Shown here piece by piece: positions 10,637-21,981 of a DNA stretch of 64,000 bases (position 1 is the first letter of the stretch; each line of letters opens with the position of its first letter). The DNA is taken from NCBI GenBank assembly GCA_003996215.1, contig QJPP01001738.1, positions 124,001-188,000 of the forward strand, written 5' to 3'. Below the pieces are notes generated by a model. It searched no databases, was not told where the DNA came from, and saw nothing but the letters and a program-made list of their open reading frames with translations. Source of the DNA: Jaltomata sinuosa (Eukaryota; Streptophyta; Magnoliopsida; Solanales; Solanaceae). Made by a program: the position numbers and the translations under genes.

Positions 10637-13600
10637 ATGGCATTGTTCAACAAAAATGCAAAGAGTTTCATTAAATTAATATCAATTATTTGTTTCCTAC
10701 AAATAACAGTTCTAAATGGACAACTTAGAGTTGGGTTTTATTCTGAAAGATGCATTAATGCAGAAGCCATTGTTAGCTCTGTGGTTAAAGAAGCTTCCCT
10801 AAGACAACCAAGAATGCCAGCCATGTTACTTAGACTCCATTTCCATGACTGCTTTGTCCAGGTTCCTTTTTTTTCCCCTAACCATAATTTAGTGTGTCAA
10901 TTTAAAATCAATTCTGTTAGAGTAGGTTCTCACATTAATCGGGAATGAATTAGTGGTTTGCTTATATGAATTTGGACAATTTCCCTTCGTGAACTAGCTT
11001 TGAGCTTAGCCTAAGTGTCATACGTTTTAGTTGGGCCTAGGCGTGAAGGGGTGTTAGAGTGGATTAGAATTTCACATTAATTGAGAAATAGATCGGTGAT
11101 TTGCTTATATGGACTTGGACAATCGCTAGCTTTTAGGATTCAAGCTAAAATTCTGCTCATGAGTGTAATGATATAAGACTGCTTGACTGTGAGACCGACT
11201 GATCGAACAGAGAGGTGACATATCTTTTAAATTCTAAAGCAAAATTAAGTGCACATTCCCAAATATGTGGGGCTGCTTTTTCCAATAAACATTGATTACA
11301 TTTCTTTATGTTACATCTACCAGTAACATTAATTTTTTTTTTTTTTTAATGTGGTGGTAAAAGGGTTGTGATGGATCAATATTGATTGATAATGTTAAAG
11401 AAGCTGAAAAGAATGCATTTGGTCATGAAGGGCTTGGAGGATTTGCAGAGATCCAAAAAGCAAAAACTCAATTGGAGGACCAATGCCCTGGTGTTGTATC
11501 TTGTGCAGATATTGTTGCTTTAGCTGCTAGAGATGCTGTCGTATTGGTAATCCATTATCCTATTTTCATTTTAAAATTAGTAAGTACTTATTTTCTAAGT
11601 TATATACATTATCAGCGTAAAGAAAGATTTTTTACTTTATAAGTATAATTTAATTTAACTTGTAATACCAGATTAGTTATCGTTTTTATCTGGCTATTCA
11701 ATCTTTGTCGGAAAGATTATGACATATAACAATGTGATTTAACTATTCTTATTATAACATGGGTTGTGGTGAGATGATTGGGATCCCTCCATTCTTAACC
11801 AAAGGTCTCAGGTTCGAGCCTTTGGGAATGGAAAAAATCATGTTGGGAGCAGCGTCGCCTCCAGAAATATGCCATGTCATACGTGAATCTAAATTTAGTC
11901 GAACCCCAATGGAGATACGAGACACCGGTTAGGAAACTAGGGAAAGAAAAACTATTCTTGCTATTGTATATCATTGAGGTATACAAAATTTGAATGGTAT
12001 ACCCATAAAGTATATAATGTTTATAACTATTGCAGCGTAATTTGGGTGATTTACAAGAATGATCTTGAAGGTTGAAGGTGGGTGGTCTTGAACGTTAACC
12101 CCGTTTGTCCTATGAGCAACACTTATGACTTTTGATTTTGAAGGTTTGCCCCTAATTAGACAAGCGGAGATTAAAAGTTCAAGATCACCCATTTTCCAGG
12201 TTACTGGGGCAAAATTTTCAAGGATAGGCGGGTAAATATTTTATTCCGTGTGATTATTGATGTAGGCTGGTGGAGAATTTTATGAAGTAGAAACAGGGAG
12301 AAGAGATGGAAGAGTATCGGATTTGTCATTTGCAGCAAAAATGCCAGATGTGGATGACTCAATTGATGTTCTCAAAGCAAAATTCATAACCAAAGGCTTT
12401 ACTGAAAAGGATCTCGTCATTTTGAGTGGTATGCTATATAATATATTTCATTCTTTATATGAATGAAAAAAAGACATTGTTTTATTAGGAGTAAACATTC
12501 TAACATATCTCTAATTAGTAGTAACAATCAACTATTAGAACACCATTAAGGGGTGCGGTGTGATGGATAGAATTCTTGTACTCAAGAGCGAATACAACAT
12601 AGTGATATCGAGTTCATCTGAATCCAGTACTTTTGATGTGAGGTATAATTTATATGTTAAAATCCATTAAATTATAGTAACAAATATAATAGACATGAAC
12701 CATATGAACCAATAACTTTAAAAATACAACGGGGTCTAAGGTTAAGAACCTTAAAAGTTGAATCCATAGAGTTTAAATCTTGAATTCATCTTTGCCCCCA
12801 CTTTTAACCAAATATCTCAAGTTCAGGCTGCAAGAAGGAAGAAACTTATGTTAATTAGGAAGCACTTCCTCCCTTAATGAGTCTCACATAACGTGAATCT
12901 GAATCAGTTGGTTCAGAAGGTATCAGATGATTATACAAAATTTAACTGACAAAGTTTGTTCAATATTTGTCGGAGACTAGAAATACTCACTTTTAGCAAA
13001 TTTAAAGGGCCAAAACTTTTCAAAGTATATTTAAGCGACTACTTTGAACTTATTCCCAAAATTAAGGAATCATTTTTGTATTTTCGCAGCAGAAAACTCA
13101 CATTAAACAATTACACCATCATCTATACATATTATTTGGTTTCTAGCTACAGTATTATCATACATTTTTGTCACTTTATTATAAGTTTGACACTAATTTA
13201 TTGCATTATCATCATTTTAATCATCCTGCAGGGGCACATACTATTGGCACAACAGCTTGTTTTTTCATGCCTAAAAGATTATACAACTTTACTGGGAAAT
13301 CAGATGCAGATCCAACTATCAATCCTATATTCCTCACAGAATTAAGAAGCAAATGCCCGATAAATGGAAACGTAAACGTTCGAATATCACTCGATAACTT
13401 GAGTGAAATGAAATTTGATGATCAAATAATGCACAACATAAAGAATGGTTTTGCAGCTATAGCATCAGATGCAAGGCTTTATGATGACAATATTACTAGA
13501 GCAGTGGTTGATTCTTACCTTCAGAGAGATGTATCAGATGTTAATACTACTTCATCATTTGAAAATGATTTTGGTTTAGCAATGGTAAAGCTGGGAAGGC

Positions 13601-13665
13601 TTGATGTGAAGACTGGATTACTAGGAGAGATTAGAAAGGTTTGTAATTCTTTTAATAAAATGTAG
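10637..13665 (+). CDS. Class III (secretory) peroxidase, four exons
   Basis: A haem peroxidase of the secretory pathway, acting in the wall or vacuole on phenolic substrates with H2O2. Exons are 10637-10861, 11364-11546, 12266-12428 and 13232-13665; all borders are GT/AG and the phases join, giving 334 residues. This is the classic four-exon plan of the family. Visible parts: a signal peptide (residues 1 to about 29); distal site R66-L-H-F-H70-D-C; GCDGS; CPGVVSCADIVALAARD; TGRRDGR; proximal haem ligand H193 in GAHTIG. All eight conserved cysteines are present. The overall sequence recalls the Arabidopsis PER43 type (recalled, not searched). Odd points: the usual loop after GCDGSIL is altered (EKNAFGHEGLGGFAEI). 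Introns 2 and 3 hold SINE-like repeats. Probably functional. Confidence 0.92.
11751..11949 (+). mobile_element. tRNA-derived SINE in peroxidase intron 2
   Basis: About 199 bp. The head carries a box B motif (ggttcgagcct, near 11811), followed by the typical body (gggagcagcgtcgcctcc) and an A-rich tail (ggaaagaaaa). Flanking direct repeats aactattctt at 11741-11750 and 11950-11959 support retrotransposition. It has the same orientation as the host gene. Confidence 0.8.
12548..12796. repeat. Dispersed non-coding repeat in peroxidase intron 3
   Basis: Contains gttcatctgaatccagtact and later ccatagagtttaaatcttga. These words are familiar from a common Solanaceae repeat (from memory, not searched). 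It has no ORF and no clear target duplication. The boundaries are approximate. Confidence 0.45.
12797..12930 (+). mobile_element. Degenerate SINE-like fragment in peroxidase intron 3
   Basis: Resembles the SINE at 11751-11949 but is heavily mutated: aaatatctcaagttcaggct corresponds to the box B region, and cacataacgtgaatctgaat to the body. No target duplication was found, so this call rests on weak similarity only. Confidence 0.35.
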
Positions 13666-14329
13666 TTTATAACATTTATGAGTGATGGTATTTACTTACT
13701 AAGTAAGGCTGGAGATCATATAGTAGTACATTTTAATATTAAAATACGTTGTAAATCTTAGTCCTCAAAAACGATTGAATCAGTCTTCCTTATAGCTCTT
13801 TCCTCCCTTTACTCAAAATTCTTCTATTAGTATTAATGAAAGCTCAATCCCAACTCTCCCACTAAGACCAGATGTTGCAAAAAGTGTTCTTCCTAAAAAA
13901 GCCAAAGGGATACCTTTAATTCTTATATACTATACGCAATTTTTCTATTTTCAGATTAACTTAACTTTAAGAAAAGATTCTATAAAGGAAGGGGGTTCAA
14001 AAATGAAGTAAACACACGAAAAAAGCCAAAGGGGTTTTAACATCTAATATATATATAAAAATTATTTTTAACCATGTATAAATAGTGTAATTTTTTGGCA
14101 AAGGGGATTTGGATGATATTGTCACCAAATTTCAATCCAATGCTATAAATGTGATCACAACTTTACTGGCTGCAATGCTATAAAATGTTTTCTTTTGTTA
14201 AGATGAAAGAGATTACGAGTAATTTCAATCTAATGCTGCAATGCTATAGAGGAAAATGACGAGAAGGGCTAAAGTCAAACAGTTGGAGAAAAAAAAATGA
14301 AAAACACCATAGCGGGGAGCTTTAGTGCA
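13666..14329. other. Intergenic sequence after the peroxidase gene
   Basis: Peroxidase 3' flank. AT-rich, with a short TA microsatellite near 14050. I see no gene, TIR pair or long repeat here. Confidence 0.5.
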
Positions 14330-14558
14330 CCAGATTGCCCTTTTTTATTGGAACTAATGGACCTCCAGGATCTCTCATAGGTGTCATAAATGGGTGGAGT
14401 GGAGTCCTTGAAGGATGTCATGGTGTTTCGCTTCCCAATTCATATCTAGACAGTTCCCTGCAAGGAGAAAATATAGTTAGACAATAAACAACACTCAAAA
14501 TAACCCGATTTTTAGAACGGAAATATACTTACATGACGACACCTTAACATTATCGGAG

Positions 14559-14808
14559 ATATGGTTGCGATCAACTGCAGGAAGCATTACAGTCAGCAAT
14601 GAACGGAAGCAGTCAAAAGTTGGATAAACAAAAACTTCAAAAAGGAAACACTTGCCTAAATTTGGATGACTCTCCAAAAGGCGGATTTGTTCAATATGGT
14701 TGCGATCAACTGCAGGAAACATTGCAGTAAGCAGTCAAAAGTTGGATAAACAAAAGGAAAGCCCTGCCTAAATTTGGATGACTGTCCAAAAGACGGATTC
14801 AACAAAGT
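14559..14808. repeat. Local tandem duplication covering an SPT5 exon start
   Basis: The segment tggttgcgatcaactgcagg, continuing through caaaagttggataaacaaaa to cctaaatttggatgac and caaaag[ag]cggatt, occurs at about 14559-14694 and again at about 14697-14808. The second copy lacks a short internal part. The unit carries a splice acceptor and the first codons of the VDRNHI exon, so the pseudogene has one complete and one truncated version of that exon. Confidence 0.8.
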
Positions 14809-16176
14809 CTCCATCCAGAAAAAAAAAAAAGAGGGCCATTCCCGATATTGAAGAAACACTTGCCTGTAACAACTTTCATCTGTGCTTCAAGTTCAACTCG
14901 GACTGAAGTTCCTTTAATATCAACAACACGCCCTTTACCGCCTTTGCATGGTCCTAAACGAATTTTCACATCAGCGCCGATTAAAGCATCGTGCCTTCTT
15001 CCACCTCTATGTCTGCCTCCATCTAGAGCACACCAAGCATAAAAGTTGAGACTAATAATATAATGAAGAACAGCTAGCGCGCAAAATAAAGATAGAAAAT
15101 GTGATAAATAGCATTTAATAATAAACATCGGATGATCACAAGGACTCCACAGGTGAACAAAAATTTTAAAAAAACAAGTAACTTACACCATCCAGATATC
15201 ACCATTATCAGAAACTTACAACTCATAGAAGATCTCATTGGAGATTGCAGAGCACGTGGTGGAGCTCTACTATGCGCAAATCTTGATGACAAGGGGTTAC
15301 CCTAGAGGAATTCCATTGTAAGAACAATATTCGCACGCAAGACAAATTGTTAAGATATAATTGCAAAAGCAAGAGCAAGCTCAAACTTCCAGAAGCAAGA
15401 AAATACTAGACATACATTTCTATCACCATTTGCCCGTGAGCCACCAACCAACGCACAAGCTTGGGTTTTGACACAAATAAAACCATCATGCTCAAGGTGA
15501 TGACGATCATAAATAAAAACAACGCCTTTGAAGATGTGTTCTACAGAACCTTTTTTTCCCTATAAGTGACAAGAACAATTATAACGACAACATACAAAAT
15601 GTATGAACAATGTCGGTAACAAGAAAGTCTTTAGAAAAGCCAATACTCACTTTGTTATTAGGACTCTCAAGAACTTTTACCATGTCTTTCACCACTAAGT
15701 GGTTGTTAAACCGATCACGGGCATTCCCTTTCTTTTCAACTTTCGCTTTGATCTCTCTAAGTCTAACAAGTGCTAACTCAGGTCTATCAGGTACACCCTT
15801 AAGGACCTATAACATCACTCAAATGTGACCAACACAATTAACAGAATAATTTCAACCTGATAAATTACAGTACTCACCTGGAAGGCTTCTCTGTCTGCGC
15901 CAATAATCATACCAAAGCTCTTATCGCTGCAGAAAGTGTAATCAATTAAGAAACTTAGCTGTTGATTCAAAAAGGACTAAACTGTTTCATGTACCCTTTA
16001 CTGATCTCATAAGGAGCTAAAAATACTTACTCTAGAATTACAAGGTCATGGAGCTCACATTTCACAATATTCTCAACAACATTATCAGCAAATACACGGA
16101 GCTGCAGATATCAAAAAACAAACAGTATCTATCACCATTCTTCTGAAGGACTTCAGTTTAGAGACCTCAAATAACA

Positions 16177-17183
16177 TAAGTTGCTCGGACTCGAGGTTGG
16201 ATCCTCTAAGATTCGAGAGTATGAATACGGTTGCGGGATTTTAACTAAAATTATCTAAATATCTAAAACTAAAGTTACAAAAATATGTCTAATTTATGAG
16301 AAATTATATGGAAAAATTAAAAGTTACTCCGAGGAGAAAAATTGATTAGTAGGAGAATCTCAGTCAAGAACTCCCACATTCAAAAGATGAAGGTGGCGGA
16401 AATGAGGATGTTGCGATGGATGTGTGGGTTTAGTAGTAGAGATAGGATTAGGAATGAGGATATCTGAGATAAGGTGGGGTGTGGCATCGGTGGAAGACAA
16501 GATGCTGGAAGCGAGATTGAGATGGTTCGAACATGTGAGGAGGAGAGGCACGGATGCCCCAGTGCGGAGGTGTGAGAGGGTTGGCTATAGATGGTTTCAG
16601 GAGAGGTAGAGGTAGACCGAAGAAATATTGGGGAGAGGTGATTCGACAGGACATGGCGCAGTTGCAGCTTACCGAGGACATGACCCTATAGGAAGGTGTG
16701 GAGGACGCAAATTAGGGTAGAAAGTTAGTGGGTAGGAGTGCGTCTATGCTAGCAAGTATGAGTGTTTTTGCCTTGTTGTCCCGATTAGTAGTCGTAGTGC
16801 TACGCTTGTAGTTTCTTGTTCTTGGATTTCTCGTACTATTATTTTGTGGTAGTGTTGCTCTGTTTCTATCTGTTGTTTGTTACTACCTATTGTCTTGTAC
16901 TTTTATTACGTCTTTTTCTAGGCTGTTTTTCGACTGTTTTTGTCTTGAGTCGGGGTCTATCGGAAACAGCGTTGTGGGAATTCACTGGGTATGTTGTTGT
17001 TGTTGTAGGAGAATCCCAGACAAAGATGAAAAGAAAAGGACTGACGTAGAAATTTCTATATGCAAGGTATAATTCCATTTTCTTCAATTTCACTTTAGGT
17101 TTTTTGATTTTATTTGTCCCGAATTTGTCTGTCACCAAAAATTGATTGACCAGATCCGATACAGCCGAGTCCGAGCAACTTAG
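16177..17183. mobile_element. MITE (GTTGCTCGGACTC family) carrying an RTE LINE insertion
   Basis: The left end taagttgctcggactcg (16177) and right end cgagtccgagcaactta (to 17183) are exact inverted repeats of 17 bp. Without the LINE (16370-17005) and its second target-site copy, the element is about 350 bp. It lies in an intron of the SPT5-like pseudogene, between the exons at 17211 and 16100. The same terminal word bounds the MITE at 1505-1622. Confidence 0.85.
16370..17005 (+). mobile_element. 5'-truncated RTE-type LINE
   Basis: The coding remnant at 16385-16690 matches the extreme C-terminus of plant RTE-like reverse transcriptases in two frames: MLRWMCGFSSRDRIRNEDI, then ARLRWFEHVRRRGTDAPVRR, then GRPKKYWGEVIRQDMAQLQL. 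The 3' UTR ends gggtatgttgttgttgttg. Flanking copies of taggagaatc[tc]cag at 16350-16369 and 17006-17026 form a target duplication of about 20 bp with small differences. Non-functional. Confidence 0.88.
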
Positions 17184-17821
17184 GAAATTACCATGTATGA
17201 TCTCAACTTACAAGCTCCTCAGTTGCATCTGATAGCAGGTTAACCACATGCCCCTGAACAGAAACAACCCTACCGGTTTCACCTTCAGATAAACCAGATA
17301 CTACTTTCACATGACTTCCAATATCAAAGTACTTGCACAGGTCTTCTTCGCTCAAAGCCAAACTCTCCTGCCAAATTAAAGTCAGTTAATAAAAAAAATA
17401 CACTACTCATTACGTATTTAAGGAACGGGAATATATATAAATATTACCACAGCAAGGTGTTTCAGATTTGGTCTGATATGAACAGTATTTTGTTCGACTT
17501 TCTCAACATGTCCTTTCAAGTTGATGAGATCCCCTTTAACAACAATAACGCGATCGCCTTTCATAAAATGATCTTTTTTCCTATGTGCAAGCAAAGTAAG
17601 ACTAGCCATTTCATCAACAAAATACGATCGTTCCATGCCGTTGTCGTCGTTCTAGTCCCGATGCTGCTGCATAGAGGAATTCAGGGAGGTTACAAAATTC
17701 TGTGTAGGTATAGATTCATCAGATTGTGGATTGGAAAGGGTTCTGTTGTAACTGAAAAATGCACGGTTTCATATTTCACATAGGAAAAATTACGTGGATT
17801 ATAATTATTTAAGACTAATAT

Positions 17822-18088
17822 TATTCTCCCTCTCTATTCGTTTTTAGTCGTTATGTTTCGCTTTTTGAGATTTAATTTGACTATTTTTTAAAATTAAATT
17901 GGAATAGATTAATTCGATACTTTAAAATTTAAATTTAAATATTCAAATATTATACAGAAAGTACTATAAATTATAATTTTTCTCATATTAATATGATGAA
18001 AAACTTCATTTTAAAACGTTGGTCAACGTTTATATCATTTAACTCTTAAAAAGGAAACTATGACAACAAAAAAGAAACGGGGAGAGTA
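17822..18088. mobile_element. Stowaway-like MITE
   Basis: About 267 bp, AT-rich. The left end attctccctctctattcgtt, then tttagtcgttatg, is the imperfect inverse of the right end actatgacaac, then aagaaacggggagagtatt. This is the 'ctccctc' consensus of Tc1/mariner-type plant MITEs. No ORF. Confidence 0.65.
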
Positions 18089-18114
18089 TTAAATATTTAC
18101 TATTAATATCGATG

Positions 18115-18305
18115 AGTTAATATATATTATTAAATAATCACTATTAATATCATGAGTTACCTATTTTACTAGTATAAAATTATTTTTTCTCATCCCCAAA
18201 TTTATAGCCTAAGTTAATATATATTATTAAATATTTACTATTAATATCATGAGTTACCTATTTCACCAGTATAAAATTATTTTTTCCCATTATAGCCTAA
18301 TTTTA
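18115..18305. repeat. Two-copy direct repeat, unit about 96 bp
   Basis: The segment ttaatatatattattaaat, then actattaatatcatgagtta, cctattt and agtataaaattatttttt, occurs at about 18117 and again at about 18213. The copies are nearly identical. It lies between the MITE and the second hAT element. The remaining sequence to 18735 is AT-rich, with TGTAT-type words and no credible gene. Confidence 0.75.
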
Positions 18306-19402
18306 TGGTATAACGTTTCAGTTTTAGATTTGTATTTACCATATGGTAATATCTTATGCTTGGAATATATTGTGGGATTCTCCCAAATCTCCAACAATTT
18401 CAATTTTACTCTTTATCCCAAAATTTCACCCTATTTCCCTCTCAAAAATTCCTTTCTATGCACATATTTTCGATTTTTTTTTCTCTATTTGTATGTAGAA
18501 TGTATTCGAAGTTACTCTCATGTATTCAGTGGTTCATTTGTATGTGTATTATATTGTAATTTGTATTTTTAATGGTTTAACTGTATGTGTATTGTATCTA
18601 AACAAAGTCTAATGTATATTAGTAATTCATTATGTGTAATGAAAGGGAACTCACTCTAATATATTTTAATAATTTAATTTAATTGTACGTGTAGTATATT
18701 TGGACTTTGTCTAATGTTTTAGTGGTTTATTTGTATGAGAACTAAGACTGGCCGCCGGATCGGTATCATTCCGGTCCATTTCAATATCGGTATCGGTCCG
18801 TACCGGTCTGCTCCATACCGGAATGGAACGAAATTGTACCGGCCGTTGATCGGAATGGACCGAAATCGTCATTTTCTATCGGGAAATTGATACCGATAAC
18901 AAACCGGTTCCGGTCCGGTCCGGTTCGGTCAATCGGTCAACGTTAAATTTCTGATTTTATTTTAAACGTTTCTAGCCGTTGGGAGCCGTTTGGTAACGGC
19001 TATTTCAGCCCTCCAACGGCTAGTTTAGCCCCCTCGCACCCCAGGCCTCCACCCAAGCAACATCCCCCCCCCCCACAGCCCCTCCCTTTTTTTTTTAATT
19101 ATAAATATCCCTTCCTTTTAAAATTTTTATTCATTCATTCAACTCTCATTCTCTCTCAATTTTCATCTCTTAATATTTACAAATTCTATAATTATTGTTA
19201 TTATTTTGCAATTGAAGTATTATTTGGTGAATTTTGGAGGAGCAATCTTCTTCAAATGTTGGTTATAATCGTCTGTTTTTACGGCACACGTTTGGTACAT
19301 TCATTCCACTCTTTAGTTTTTTAATTTGTATTCTTGTTTATTAGTTGTGATTTACTTGTGATTTGTTTATTTTAATTTGCTAATTTTATATTTTATTATA
19401 TT

Positions 19403-21866
19403 ATGGATCCATCTCAAAAAAAAATCGGTAAAAAAAGTATTGTTTCAAAAGTAAAAAGTGATGTGAGGGGTAAAAAAAGTACTGATTCTTTTAGTTCTTC
19501 TCTCTGCCCTGCTCTTCCTCAAATTAGATTTAATACAAATGAATTTACGCATGTTAATGAAACTAATTTTCATTTACTACGGATGACCCTATTTCCAACG
19601 AAACTTATGAAAGAATGTATAATGATTTAGAAGATGAATTAGATGAAGAAGTAGAAATGCATGAGGATGATGATTTAGAAGAAACTGATACACCGACTAG
19701 TCCTTTTATTGCCTCCGCCCCCACTATTCCCGAAGCTCCAACTCAGGATAATCCTCAAGTTAGAGCTGATCTTCCCTCTATTGCTCCGATGAAGGGTAAG
19801 ACCAAACCACAACGTCCTTTAAAATCAGTTGTGTGGAAATTTTATTTTTTAAATGAAGAACAAACTTTGTCTAGTATTTGTAAACAAACTTGATAATATG
19901 TATCTGGTGCTAGTGGAGGTTCGACTGGGGGATTAAAATCTAACTTGGTTAGGAAATATCCGAGAGAGTGGCAAACATATCTAGCTACTCAAGGTGAAAC
20001 TGTTGGCTCTAGCGTTGGACCCTCTGTTGGCGGGTCAAACATGATTCAAACTTCACTAAATCCTTCAAACTTTGCTGGTCATGTTTCACAACGGCCTTAT
20101 AATAGGGACCATAATCGTGAAAATTTTGCTAAAATGATTGTTGTTTGTGGTTTGCCTTTTAATTTTGGAGAACATGATGGTTTTATAAGATATATTCGGG
20201 ATACATTTTATCCCAGTTTTGAAGGTATTACAAGAAGCATGGTAAAAAGAGATTTTTTTGAATTTTATGAAAAACATATGCAATATCTTCGTAAATATTT
20301 TTATATGATGGATTGTAAGGCTTCTATTACCACTGATATGGGTCGTAGTCCTAACGGATTTGATTATTTAACTGTTATTGCACATTGAATTGATTATAAA
20401 TGGATAATGCAAAAATGAATTATCGCTTATAAAATTTGTGAACACAAAAAACTGGTACTTATATTGCTTCAATTGTATTAAAAATTTCACAACATTTTTA
20501 TCTTACTGATAAAGTGATTAGTATTACTTTAGATAATGCTTCTACTAATTTAAATGCTCTAACTATGCTAGAAATTAGACTTTGTCCAATTATTAAATAT
20601 GCTTTTCATATCAAATGTGGTGCACATATATTAAACTTAGTTGTGAAAGATGGTATTAAGGTATTTGATAGTTGTATTGATAAAGTTGAAAATGCATGTT
20701 TTTGGATTTTTCATATGAATAATAATAGTAAAATTCAACAATATAAAGATTTTTGTAAATTGTGTGAAATTCCATTTAGAAAAGTTCCAAAGCATGTTAA
20801 AACTAGATGGAATTCTTTTTATGAAATGCTTGAAGTTGCTTATAAGTATAAAAAGTCTATTACTATGATGTTTAATAGTCATAATGCTTATCCTAATGAT
20901 AAACTTGCGGAAAGTGATTGAGAAGCAGTAGAAACACTTAAACTCTTTTTAAAATCATTTTTTGATGCTATCAAAAAAATTTCTGGAACATATTATCCTA
21001 CTATTAGTGAAATTTTAATACATATTTGGAATATTTTAATGCCTTTTTGCTATCTATAAACAAAATTCATATTTTAAGGATTCTATTGAAGCTATGATTA
21101 AAAATTTAAAAAATATTTTTTTCCTATTCCCCAAATTTATTTAACTGCAATTCTTTTTAACCCGGAATATAAAGAAGTTGGTGCAAAAGCTTTAGTTAGA
21201 TAAATTTATACTAATTTAAATATTTCACCACAAGAAACACCGGATTTAATAACATGTCAAGATAGTATTAAAATTTGTGCTAAGAAAATGTATGACAAAT
21301 ATACTGTGACCTTAGAAAATCTTGATCATGCCCCTCAAACTTCTACGTCGAGATCAGGTGTCCATGGTAAAGCAAGATCACATCTTGGTCTTGATTTTTT
21401 TAATAAGTGTGAATTTTCTAAGTATCTTGAACAGGGTGCTGATAATATTTCAACTATGGATGACATACCACAGCTATTGAATTGGTGAAAATTTCATGAA
21501 GAACACTTTCCAAAACTTAGCAAGATGGTGAGAGACGTGCTAGTTATTCAAGGATCATCAGTTGCTTCGGAGCAAGCTTTCAGCGCGGCAAGATTTCAAA
21601 TTGGAGACCATAGATATTCCTTAGCAGAAGACAGTTTGGAGGTATCGGTGTTGTTTAGAGATTGGATCAACGCCGAGCGAAGAAACATTGGAAGACCAAA
21701 GTTGAAAAAAGTAGCAGAACAATCCATAGATAACCTCATTGGAATTGATAGTGATGATGGCGATGAACTTGAAGATCGTCAAGCAGCTTTACCAGGAATT
21801 GAGGTTGAAAAAGTTGAAACTTTACAAAGTTTAGAAGATAAATTTATAAATCTATACAACTATTAG
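19403..21866 (+). pseudogene. hAT transposase pseudogene
   Basis: Same family as the hAT-1 transposase but a separate lineage. Visible pieces: N-terminus MDPSQKKIGKKS at 19403; an acidic linker at 19615-19690; a BED finger destroyed near 19860-19900; AKMIVVCGLPFNFGEHDGF and TDMGRSPNGFDY at 20130-20370; ITLDNASTNLNAL at 20520; TRWNSFYEMLEVAYKY near 20810; and the well-kept C-terminal dimerisation region SSVASEQAFSAARFQIGDHR with SVLFRDWINAERRN at 21525-21700. At least six stops or frameshifts separate the pieces. It is better preserved at the C-terminus than hAT-1. Confidence 0.9.
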
Positions 21867-21879
21867 TATTACATTCGAG

Positions 21880-21981
21880 GCTTAGTTGAAACAGAACCCT
21901 TCCTAGAAGGTGGCTGTGTAAATTAGGCGCGCTTAGTTGAAACATAACCCTTCCTAGAAGGTGGCTGCGTAAATTAGGCGC
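21880..21981. repeat. 51-bp tandem duplication in the hAT-2 3' untranslated region
   Basis: The two units, 21880-21930 and 21931-21981, start gcttagttgaaaca and contain cccttcctagaaggtggctg. The core ccttcctagaagg is nearly palindromic and also occurs once in hAT-1 at about 3570. Confidence 0.85.

Larger units (their letters stand above)
14330..17640 (-). pseudogene. SPT5: Partial SPT5-like gene copy (KOW-domain exons), broken
   Basis: Minus-strand exons, in order: 17636-17449 (KGDRVIVVKGDLINLKGHVEKVEQ, a KOW motif); about 17370-17211 (LCKYFDIGSHVKVVSG); about 16100-16030 (LRVFADNVVENI); 15928-15880 (SFGMIIGADREAFQ); 15809-15654 (VLKGVPDRPELALVRLREIK); 15561-15420 (GVVFIYDRHHLEHDGFICVK); 15300-15226 (PLSSRFAHSRAPPRA); 15022-14873 (DALIGADVKIRLGP); about 14577-14540 (VDRNHISDNVKVS); about 14466-14330 (SRYELGSETP, a stop, then HPSRTPLHPFMTPMRDP). 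Introns are retained, so this is a segmental copy, not a retrocopy. The NGN domain, the first KOW motifs and the end of the C-terminal repeat region are missing. It has an in-frame TGA, a duplicated exon fragment and a MITE/LINE insertion. Transcription is possible; a full SPT5 is not. Confidence 0.88.

Noticed and set aside
14495..15292. Separate minus-strand ORFs of 67-109 codons as small genes
   Set aside because: Each contains an SPT5 exon flanked by splice sites and intron read-through, so they are parts of one pseudogene.
16816..17138. Short ORFs on both strands around 17.0 kb
   Set aside because: They cover the RTE LINE 3' UTR and its GTT tail; no protein signal.
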